Shown here one piece after another: positions 1 through 5,328 of a DNA stretch of 6,633 bases. Position 1 is the first letter of the stretch; every line of letters begins with the position of its first letter. Source of the stretch: UBA6921 sp031363085 (GTDB lineage: Bacteria; Pseudomonadota; Gammaproteobacteria; SG8-11). Under the pieces are notes generated by a model. The model was not told the DNA's origin and ran no database searches. It saw nothing but the letters and a program-made list of their open reading frames with translations. The translations under genes were made by a program, and so were the position numbers. The stretch lies in the NCBI GenBank assembly GCA_031363085.1, contig JANLTU010000213.1, positions 1-6,633 on the forward strand. Direction: 5' to 3'.

Positions 1-105
1 CACCCGGCGTTGACATCCATCGCTCTTGCGACTCGCCGCGATGATCGCGGGCAAACCCATCAACACGAGACTGCCGAGAATGCCTAAGTGGCGGAACAGA
101 TTCAT
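1..105 (-). CDS. 5' end of a probable secreted protein gene, truncated by the window edge
   Basis: Thirty-five codons read leftward from an ATG at 105 and stay open to base 1. The encoded start, MNLFRHLGILGSLVLMGLPA then IIAAS, has a short basic n-region, a hydrophobic core of about 15 residues and small residues suited to signal peptidase, so I infer an exported protein. A good Shine-Dalgarno (AAGGAAGG) lies a few bases upstream of the ATG. The remainder of the protein is outside the window, so no family can be named. One oddity is that most of this stretch recurs in degenerate form at 275-395, and the outer part (bases 3-50) adjoins REP-like sequence in that second copy. The last residues here could therefore be repeat-derived. 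An open frame of 35 codons is not rare by chance; the case rests on the ribosome site plus the signal-peptide pattern. Confidence 0.45.
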   Translation of the reverse strand, partial: MNLFRHLGILGSLVLMGLPAIIAASRKSDGCQRRV

Positions 106-106
106 G
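3..106. repeat. Copy 1 of a degenerate duplicated segment (gene-start end)
   Basis: Two blocks here recur in the same order and orientation further right. Bases 3-50 match 275-323, sharing CCCGGCGTTGAC and GCTCTTGCG with scattered changes and a one-base indel. Bases 76-106 match 365-395, sharing AGAATGCCTA and GCGGAACAGATTC. The unmatched middle is 25 bases here and 41 bases in the other copy. The copy covers the signal-peptide start of the left-edge gene. Confidence 0.6.
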
Positions 107-108
107 CT

Positions 109-118
109 CACCTTCCTT
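109..118 (-). promoter_or_regulatory. Ribosome binding site of the left-edge gene
   Basis: On the minus strand this reads AAGGAAGGTG, ending three bases before the ATG at 105. It is the main support for calling a gene start here. The degenerate copy at 275-395 has neither this site nor an ATG at the equivalent place. Confidence 0.5.
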
Positions 119-274
119 GAGTTTAGCTTCCGCTGCGGCGCACAGTTAGGCCGCCGGAAGAGTTTTATGTTTTGAAGCTTTGGGGCGCTGCAAACGCCGC
201 CACCGATGCTTGAGCGCTTCCCCAGTGCCGTTGGCGATTCTAGGTGTAGGTCGGCAGGCGTGTCTAGGTAGACT

Positions 275-395
275 CCCGGCGTTGACCTCCATGGCTCTTG
301 CGGACTTAGCGCGAGGATCGCGGCCGAAAGCGGCTCCCACCGGCGACTACGGAGAAGCGTGCTCAAGAATGCCTACGTTGCGGAACAGATTCGAT
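275..395. repeat. Copy 2 of the duplicated segment; decayed gene start with embedded REP
   Basis: This segment matches bases 3-106 in two blocks (275-323 and 365-395). Read on the minus strand, it retains the equivalent of the codons for NLFRxxGIL. The ATG is lost (the sequence reads ATCGAATCTG), a stop follows a few codons later, and the middle of the copy is longer and carries a REP-like palindrome at 316-340. I read it as a dead partial duplicate of the left-edge gene start. It could instead be a second member of an interspersed intergenic repeat family into which the left gene has grown. The two blocks look roughly 80% identical by eye. Confidence 0.5.
316..340 (-). repeat. REP-like palindrome
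   Basis: The minus strand reads GTGGGAGCCGCTTTCGGCCG followed by CGATC. This resembles the REP sequences common between genes in Pseudomonas and Xanthomonas relatives (GTGGGAGCGGCTT...GCCGCGA). The core GCCG/CGGC stem closes a four-base loop at 323-334. REPs of this type are mobilised by RAYT transposases in related bacteria; no RAYT gene is present in this window. Confidence 0.55.
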
Positions 396-500
396 ACGGG
401 AAGGAACGGCATCAGTGAATGCGTACGCGCCGCACGGCCTAATGGACTGCGCCACGCGATTTCGAAGTTATTTCCGAACCCACACGCGCGTAAATTTTTC

Positions 501-561
501 GGGAGCGCGGCCATCCGGGCCGCTATTTTTATCTTCTGGCGGGTTGGAAACCCGCGCTCCC
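501..561. repeat. 61-bp double-hairpin intergenic element
   Basis: Perfect 10-bp outer arms (GGGAGCGCGG at 501-510 and its reverse complement at 552-561) enclose two further hairpins. One is GCGGCC/GGCCGC at 507-512 and 518-523. The other is GCGGGTT/AACCCGC at 539-545 and 549-555. The whole can fold as one long stem or as a two-hairpin cruciform, the layout of a paired REP element. It lies 45 bases past the chemoreceptor stop codon, so on the minus-strand transcript it would sit in the 3' untranslated region and could protect or shape the mRNA end. On that strand no U-run follows the stems, so it is not a classical terminator for the receptor. Confidence 0.65.
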
Positions 562-605
562 ACTGCGGCCTAAAGCATCACACCCCGGTTAAGTCCGACC
601 GGCGG

Positions 606-2651
606 TCAGGTTTTGAAATGCGCCAACAGGGTTTGCAGTTCAATTGCCAGATGCGACAACTGGTTGCTGGCCTTGGCGGTTTGTTGCGCGCCCTCGGCGG
701 TTTGGTCCGACACCATGCTGATGCTGATGATGTTCTTGTTGATGTTTTCGACCACGGCGTTTTGCTGCTCCATGGCGGTGGCAATTTGTGTGTTCATGGT
801 GGTGATGGTGCTCACGGCGCCGGCGATCACGTCCAGCGACTCACCCGCTGCGGCGGCCTGCTTGACGGTGTTTTGGGCCATGGCGCGACCGCCGTCCATC
901 GCCTTGACCGCTGCGTGCGAGCCACTTTGCAGGCGTTCGATCATCTGTTGAATTTCGCGCGTCGACTGCGCGGTGCGCGACGCCAGCGTGCGAACTTCGT
1001 CGGCCACCACCGCAAAACCGCGCCCTTGCTCGCCGGCGCGCGCGGCTTCAATCGCCGCATTCAGCGCCAGTAAATTGGTCTGCTCGGCAATGCTTTTGAT
1101 CACGTCCAGCACCTTGCCGATGTTGTCGCTGTCGGTACCCAGACGGTGAATCGCCTGCGATACCGTGTCGATTTCGCGCGCCAGTGTGTTGATGGAATTG
1201 ACCGTCTTGGTCACCACCTCGCGGCCGTTCGAGGTTTCCGCATCAGCATGATTCGCTGCGTTGGCGGCTTCGCTGGCGTTGCGCGCCACCTCCTGCACGG
1301 TGGAGCCCATTTGCGTGACGGCGCTGGCCACCTGGTCGGTTTGTTCATGTTGAGTCTTGGCACCGGCGCTGGTGGTTTCGGTGATCGCCGCCATTTGCGA
1401 AGCCGCCGACGCCAGTTGCGCGGTGAAGCCGGTGACTTGCGACACCACTTGCTGAATCTTGGCGGCAAACTGGTTGAACGCCGTCGACATCAGCGCGATC
1501 TCGTCGCGGCCGGTGACCTTGAGCCGTTGCGTCAGGTCACCCTCGCCCGCAGCGATGTCCTGCATCGCCGCCGCCGCGCGTTGCAACGGCACGGTGATCA
1601 AAGCGTCGATGACCCACGCCACCAGTGCGGCGGCGGCGAGGCCAATTAAAAACAGCGCCAGGATCAACGCCACGGCCGCATCCAGACGCGCGGTCAGCAC
1701 GGTGCTGATGGCGTGGGTGCGGGCCACTTGTTTTTCCACCAGGATGTTTAAATTATTGAACACCCGGTCCAGCAGTGGGCCGATCTCGGTGCGCACTACA
1801 TAAGCATCCATACGCCGCTTGCCGCCTTTTTGGATGGCCACCAATGCGTCGATGTTTTTCATGAACGCCTTGCGCAAAGTGATCAAGCGCTCCATGCCGT
1901 CGAGCTGATCGAAGGTCATGCTATTTTCTTGCGCTTTGAGACGCTTGACCATGGTCTCCGTGGTTTCACTGAATTCGTAAATGACCTTCAGGATATCGTC
2001 CGATCCTAAAATCAAATAACTGCGTAACTGCGCCATCAAATTGGCCCAGGTGTAACGCAGGTCATTCATGTCCATCAGCAGTTTTTTACGCTGCGGCGTG
2101 GCCTTTTCATTCATTTCGGTTTGCAGCATCGCGCTCATGATCTGCAACATCTCCTGCGCGGTTGGGTTGAGATTTTGTTGCGCGTAGATCACCGCCGCGT
2201 AGTTTTTGCTGGTGTGGGTCGCCAGATCGATCACCTGCGCGCCATGTTCTTTGAATTTCGCCATGTCGACGGCAATGCTCTCGACCATTTTCACTGCGTC
2301 GTCATCCCCGGCGATGGTGGGATTGTCTGTTAATTTTTTAATGTCGAGATCGATATCTTTGACGATCTTCTGATATTCCAGGCGATGGCGTTCGTCTTCG
2401 CTGGTCAGAAAAAATGCCAGGCGCGCCGAGGCTTCGTTGATGTGTTTGGCCAGCTCTTCCGAGGCAAGCAGCGCCGGTTGAACTTCATTGCTAACATGCG
2501 ACACCCTGCTTTGCACGTCGCTGAAGGTGAGCAGTGGAATCGATGCGACCACCGCCAAGATCGCCAGCATGATCCCGAAACCGCCCCAGATTTTCTGGCG
2601 CACGGTGAGCCGATTGATGAAGTGGTAGTTAAGTACAGCTTGCAGTGTCAC
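606..2651 (-). CDS. Methyl-accepting chemotaxis protein, transmembrane chemoreceptor
   Basis: Inner-membrane chemoreceptor that senses a ligand in the periplasm and controls the CheA/CheW kinase complex, and so flagellar rotation. Numbered from the GTG at 2651 (681 residues), the order is: membrane helix 1 at about 23-43; an all-helical periplasmic sensor of about 280 residues; membrane helix 2 at about 325-348; HAMP at about 349-402; cytoplasmic signalling coiled coil to the end. The kinase-control hairpin tip is unmistakable near 523-557 (EQTNLLALNAAIEAARAGEQ, then GRGFAVVADEVR). There is no C-terminal NWETF-type tether; the protein ends HFKT. The sensor is too long for one four-helix bundle. 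It contains two similar helix motifs (RLAFFLTSEDE and QLRSYLILGSDD), suggesting a double or HBM-like bundle; the ligand is unknown. The start is taken at GTG 2651 because GAGGG lies eight bases upstream. The longer frame from GTG 2735 has no ribosome site, begins almost at the predicted transcript start and would translate a palindrome. Confidence 0.95.
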   Translation of the reverse strand: MTLQAVLNYHFINRLTVRQKIWGGFGIMLAILAVVASIPLLTFSDVQSRVSHVSNEVQPALLASEELAKHINEASARLAFFLTSEDERHRLEYQKIVKDIDLDIKKLTDNPTIAGDDDAVKMVESIAVDMAKFKEHGAQVIDLATHTSKNYAAVIYAQQNLNPTAQEMLQIMSAMLQTEMNEKATPQRKKLLMDMNDLRYTWANLMAQLRSYLILGSDDILKVIYEFSETTETMVKRLKAQENSMTFDQLDGMERLITLRKAFMKNIDALVAIQKGGKRRMDAYVVRTEIGPLLDRVFNNLNILVEKQVARTHAISTVLTARLDAAVALILALFLIGLAAAALVAWVIDALITVPLQRAAAAMQDIAAGEGDLTQRLKVTGRDEIALMSTAFNQFAAKIQQVVSQVTGFTAQLASAASQMAAITETTSAGAKTQHEQTDQVASAVTQMGSTVQEVARNASEAANAANHADAETSNGREVVTKTVNSINTLAREIDTVSQAIHRLGTDSDNIGKVLDVIKSIAEQTNLLALNAAIEAARAGEQGRGFAVVADEVRTLASRTAQSTREIQQMIERLQSGSHAAVKAMDGGRAMAQNTVKQAAAAGESLDVIAGAVSTITTMNTQIATAMEQQNAVVENINKNIISISMVSDQTAEGAQQTAKASNQLSHLAIELQTLLAHFKT

Positions 2652-2658
2652 TGCGACG

Positions 2659-2663
2659 CCCTC
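2659..2663 (-). promoter_or_regulatory. Ribosome binding site that fixes the chemoreceptor start
   Basis: GAGGG on the minus strand ends seven bases before the GTG at 2651, giving workable spacing. No comparable site precedes the in-frame GTG at 2735. Confidence 0.55.
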
Positions 2664-2700
2664 GTGAAATATCCGGATGCTTGAAGGTTCGAAGCGCGGG

Positions 2701-2714
2701 AGCACGGCCGTGCT
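2701..2714. promoter_or_regulatory. Perfect 14-bp palindrome in the chemoreceptor leader
   Basis: AGCACGGCCGTGCT is a perfect palindrome lying between the predicted sigma-28 start point (near 2739) and the GTG start at 2651. It can form a tight RNA hairpin in the leader. A competing longer stem pairs CGAAGC at 2690-2695 with GCTTCG at 2712-2717. It may be a protein-binding site, a leader structure affecting translation, or a REP-related fragment. No regulator can be named. Confidence 0.4.
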
Positions 2715-2738
2715 TCGCGATAAATTTGCTTCCACATG

Positions 2739-2765
2739 TTCAACTTATCGACAAGCCGCCGATAA
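2739..2765 (+). promoter_or_regulatory. Possible divergent sigma-28 promoter facing the Ig-like gene
   Basis: On the plus strand a perfect FliA -10 octamer, GCCGATAA, lies at 2758-2765, overlapping the receptor promoter back to back. The matching -35 position is poor: TTCAACTT at 2739-2746 agrees with TAAAGTTT at only four of eight bases, although TCAA with a 14-base spacer is another possible reading. The two -10 elements also form an inverted repeat, TTATCG-N9-CGATAA (2745-2765), so part of the match could reflect a single dyad operator. If active, it would start transcription near 2772, about 100 bases before the secreted protein gene. Confidence 0.35.
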
Positions 2766-2771
2766 TATTTA
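2745..2771 (-). promoter_or_regulatory. Sigma-28 (FliA) promoter for the chemoreceptor
   Basis: The minus strand shows TAAA (2771-2768), a 15-base spacer, then GTCGATAA (2752-2745). The enterobacterial FliA consensus is TAAA-N15-GCCGATAA; the -35 core and spacing are exact and the -10 matches at seven of eight bases. With the extended -35 (TAAAGTTT) the match is 13 of 16. Transcription would begin near 2738-2740, leaving a leader of nearly 90 bases before GTG 2651. Chemoreceptor genes are classic late flagellar class targets of FliA, so motif and gene agree. Confidence 0.65.
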
Positions 2772-2874
2772 GCAGCACCGATACGGTCGGATTGAAGCGC
2801 GGCGGCGCCCACACAAAACCTCCGCCTGTGCTAAACCTAATGCTGGACTTAAAGCCCCATCACCTCACCAACCC

Positions 2875-4047
2875 ATGGATTCAACTATGCGTTCGACTCG
2901 CTCTTTGTTTTCAAGCTGTTTCATCCTGCTGCTGCCCGTGTGGTTTGTCGTCAACTCCGGCGTTGCCGCCGAGCCCGACGCCAGCGCAGCGGGGGATCGC
3001 GCCGAGATCGTCAGCGCCGACGCGCCCGAGGCGATGGAGATGGGCCAGAGTTACAGCGTGACCATGAAAATTAAAAACACCGGTGTCAATACCTGGAATC
3101 GCGCGCAGGGTTACGCGCTGGCAGCGCGCCATCGCACTTGGTCGGTACAGCGCGTAGAGCTGGAAAACGCCGAGAAAATCGCCCCCGGCGACACCGCCAC
3201 GTTTAAATTTCGCGTGACCGCGCCGCAGCAATCCGGCTCGCACGATTTCCAATGGCAGATGCAGCACGACGAACATTTCTTCGGCCCGCCGACCCCGCCG
3301 CATCGCGTGGTGGTCGAGAGCGGATCAAGCCGCGTGAAGTTCATTTCGCAGGTGGTGCCCGCAGCGATGAATCCCGGCGGCGAATACAACGTGATGGTGC
3401 AATTCAAAAACCTCGGTAAAACCACCTGGTCGACCGCCAACGGTTTCATGCTGGTGGCACAGAATCCGGCCAACAACCACAACTGGGGCAGCGAGCGTGT
3501 GAAGCTCGACGGCGAGCACAGCGTACCGCCCGGCGAAGTGGCGACCATCCGCTTTAAAATCACCGCCCCGCTGCACGCCGGCGAGTACGACTTTCAGTGG
3601 CAGCTTTATCAGGACAAATTAGGCTTTTTCGGCGAGCGCACACCGAACCAGCGCGTGGTGGTCGGCGGCGCCGGTCGCGGCAACGATGCCGAGTTCGTGT
3701 TGCAGGAATGGTCGGGCCTAGTCAACGAGCCCACGCCGTACGCGGTGTTGCCGGCGGGACGCAGCTTTCCAGTCAAGGTGATGTTTAAAAATGTCGGCAC
3801 CACCGTCTGGAAGCCGGGCCAATACCGATTGATCTCGCAAAAACCCGCCAATAACCTCACCTGGCTGCTCGACCGCGTGGAACTGGGCGCGAAAGAAGAA
3901 GTGAAGCCGGGCGAATTCAAAACTTTTTCATTCAATGCCGTGGCGCCCGTGCAACCCGGTCTTTACGATTTCGAATGGCAGATGTTCCAGGACGGCATCG
4001 GCGCGTTTGGCAAGTCGTCGCAAACAGTGAAAATGACGGTACGTTGA
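2875..4047 (+). CDS. Secreted protein with three NBR1-type (FW) Ig-like domains
   Basis: 390 residues: a signal peptide (RSTRSLF, then a hydrophobic run ending NSGVAA near residue 32), a short linker and three tandem beta-sandwich repeats at about 43-148, 152-264 and 272-390. Each repeat has the order K/QFKNxGxxTW, a second tryptophan, a V/IPPG-type turn, FxxxAPxxxGxYDFxWQM and FFG. The conserved tryptophans are W74/W89/W127, W185/W204/W242 and W312/W330/W368. This pattern matches the Ig-like domain named for human NBR1, known in bacterial extracellular proteins, where it is thought to mediate binding. There is no enzyme domain, membrane anchor or lipobox, so I expect a periplasmic or secreted binding or structural protein. 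The start is uncertain: ATG 2875 has no ribosome site, and ATG 2887 has only a weak GGA seven bases upstream but gives an equally good signal peptide. The gene is divergent from the chemoreceptor and convergent with the Sel1 gene. Its function is unknown. Confidence 0.85.
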   Translation: MDSTMRSTRSLFSSCFILLLPVWFVVNSGVAAEPDASAAGDRAEIVSADAPEAMEMGQSYSVTMKIKNTGVNTWNRAQGYALAARHRTWSVQRVELENAEKIAPGDTATFKFRVTAPQQSGSHDFQWQMQHDEHFFGPPTPPHRVVVESGSSRVKFISQVVPAAMNPGGEYNVMVQFKNLGKTTWSTANGFMLVAQNPANNHNWGSERVKLDGEHSVPPGEVATIRFKITAPLHAGEYDFQWQLYQDKLGFFGERTPNQRVVVGGAGRGNDAEFVLQEWSGLVNEPTPYAVLPAGRSFPVKVMFKNVGTTVWKPGQYRLISQKPANNLTWLLDRVELGAKEEVKPGEFKTFSFNAVAPVQPGLYDFEWQMFQDGIGAFGKSSQTVKMTVR

Positions 4048-4061
4048 GGGCCGGGAACGCA

Positions 4062-4074
4062 GCACCCCTGGTGC
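4062..4074. other. Small hairpin between convergent genes, weak terminator candidate
   Basis: GCACC-CCT-GGTGC forms a perfect five-base-pair stem in the 35-base gap between the two stop codons. It has no T-run on either strand, so it is a poor intrinsic terminator, although its position would suit bidirectional termination. No better terminator was seen in the gap. Confidence 0.2.
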
Positions 4075-4082
4075 GCCCGCTA

Positions 4083-5222
4083 TCACCGGTCCGCCCCCAG
4101 ACGCTCTTGTGCCTTGACATGCCCCTGCTTGGCGGCCGCTGCATACCAGCGCCGTGACTCGGTAAAATTTTGATGCACTCCGCTGCCGGCACGGTAAAGA
4201 TTGCCCAACATGTATTGCGCCTGTGCGTCACCGTGTAGCGCCGCACGTTGATACCATTGAAACGCTGTAGCAGCATCCTGCGGTAACTCCACGCCCTGCA
4301 AAGACATGTCGGCCAACTCACGCTGCGCACCGACATGCTCTTGCTCGGCGGCGCGCCGCAGCCAAGCAAGGCCCCGGGTAAAATCCTTCCGCACCGCTTC
4401 ACCGCGAATAAACAGCAGACCCAACTCGAATTGCGCGCTCGCGTCGCCATCCATCGCCGCGCGATAGACCGGCAAGGTTTCCGAAAATTTAAAGGATTTT
4501 TGCACGTCGGCGACCGTGCCGGCCGCCTCGCGCAGCATGTCTTGCAGTACGACTTTAGCCTTGATGTGGCCTTGCGCCGCCGCCTTGCCCAGCCACAGTT
4601 GCGTACGCGCAACATCACGCGGCACACCCTTACCAAGTTTGTAAACCATGCCCACTTCAAACTGCGCGTCGGCATGCTGTTGTTCGGCCGCGCGCGTCAA
4701 CCACAGCAGCGCCTGCGCCGAATCCGCCGCAAGCGGTGCCTGGCCGGTGAGATAGCGCCGGCCCAAGGCATACTGCGCGGCCGCATCGCCGCCTTGCGCC
4801 GCCACACGCAACTGCTCGAACTCCCGCGTTAACTGCGCCTGCGTTAATTCGTCGTAGGCGGTTTGCGCCTCCATCAAGCCGGCACCGGCCGCAAGCCGCA
4901 GCCAGCGCAGCGCCAGCTCCACATCTTTGCCCACAGCGACACCGTCGCGATACAGCAAGCCCAGTTGATACTCGGCACGCAGATGCCCTCCGTCGGCCGA
5001 CTTACGCAACCATGGCAGCGCCGCCGCAGCATCGGCAGCAACACCGTCGCGCTTGAGATATTGCATCGCCAAGATGTATTGAGCGTCGAGATTGCCTTGT
5101 TGCGCGTTGCGTTGCAGCTCGGCCAGTGGTGGCGCAGCGGCCAGCACGTCGTGCACAGCGATTGCGTTGAACAATACGCAATAGGCAAACACCCCGCTTC
5201 CAAGCGCTTTGCTTAAATCCAT
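4083..5222 (-). CDS. Exported Sel1-like repeat (SLR/TPR-like) protein
   Basis: 379 residues from ATG 5222: a signal-peptide-like N-terminus (MDLSK, a hydrophobic stretch to about residue 23, then HDVLAAA), followed by helical Sel1-like repeats from about residue 45 to the end. About seven repeats are clear, with the signature AQYxLGxxYxxGxGVxxDxxxAxxWLxxAAxxGH. Two more, centred in the segments with TREFEQLRVAAQGGD and FKFSETLPVYRAAMDGD, have lost most signature positions. Such superhelical repeats act as protein-protein scaffolds in envelope, signalling or secretion functions; no partner is indicated here. The start at 5222 is chosen because the longer in-frame ATG at 5279 lies inside the adjacent insertion sequence. 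A TAGGGG lies only two bases before ATG 5222, which is closer than usual. The IS begins 35 bases upstream of this start, so the native promoter is probably displaced. Confidence 0.88.
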   Translation of the reverse strand: MDLSKALGSGVFAYCVLFNAIAVHDVLAAAPPLAELQRNAQQGNLDAQYILAMQYLKRDGVAADAAAALPWLRKSADGGHLRAEYQLGLLYRDGVAVGKDVELALRWLRLAAGAGLMEAQTAYDELTQAQLTREFEQLRVAAQGGDAAAQYALGRRYLTGQAPLAADSAQALLWLTRAAEQQHADAQFEVGMVYKLGKGVPRDVARTQLWLGKAAAQGHIKAKVVLQDMLREAAGTVADVQKSFKFSETLPVYRAAMDGDASAQFELGLLFIRGEAVRKDFTRGLAWLRRAAEQEHVGAQRELADMSLQGVELPQDAATAFQWYQRAALHGDAQAQYMLGNLYRAGSGVHQNFTESRRWYAAAAKQGHVKAQERLGADR

Positions 5223-5257
5223 AACCCCTACCAGTGTAAGTAACCCCCGGCGAAACC

Positions 5258-5276
5258 CTGTCTCTTGATCACATCT
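5258..5276 (+). repeat. Left terminal inverted repeat of the IS, IS50 inside-end type
   Basis: CTGTCTCTTGATCACATCT differs from the IS50 inside end as I know it (CTGTCTCTTGATCAGATCT) at one base of 19. It contains one GATC Dam site (5268-5271), and a second GATC lies at 5299-5302 just before the transposase gene. In IS50, Dam methylation of such sites restrains both end use and transposase transcription, so similar control is plausible here if the host has Dam. Confidence 0.85.
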
Positions 5277-5328
5277 CATCTGATAACTACCTTGTAATGA
5301 TCTGAGGCAAAACGAGTGATTGGATGAG

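Larger units (their letters stand above)
106..605. other. Gene-free region between the left-edge gene and the chemoreceptor
   Basis: About 500 bases without a supported coding region. Besides the elements listed separately, there is an imperfect stem near 129-155 (CTTCCG...CGGAAG) in the leader of the left-edge gene and a small perfect stem GTCTA/TAGAC near 262-273. Neither has a clear function. No convincing sigma-70 promoter for the left-edge gene was seen. The reading frames that cross this region lack ribosome sites, and the longest is an antisense shadow that continues into the chemoreceptor gene. Confidence 0.6.

Noticed and set aside
507..532. Plus-strand intrinsic terminator (GC stem followed by TATTTTTAT)
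   Set aside because: It has terminator shape, but no rightward gene is supported upstream of it, so I keep it as part of the double-hairpin element rather than call a terminator.
180..1073. Long plus-strand open frame of 297 codons
   Set aside because: From 606 onward it is antisense to the conserved signalling domain of the chemoreceptor. Its protein is low-complexity, rich in His, Arg and Gly, and it has no ribosome site.
2652..2735. Longer chemoreceptor start at GTG 2735 (709 residues)
   Set aside because: It has no ribosome site, lies almost at the predicted sigma-28 transcript start, and adds 28 non-conserved residues across a palindrome. GTG 2651 has GAGGG upstream.
3932..4675. Minus-strand open frame of 247 codons overlapping two genes
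   Set aside because: It is an alternate-frame shadow of the Sel1 gene that also runs antisense to the end of the Ig-like gene. Its composition is Arg/Cys-rich with no recognisable domain or ribosome site.
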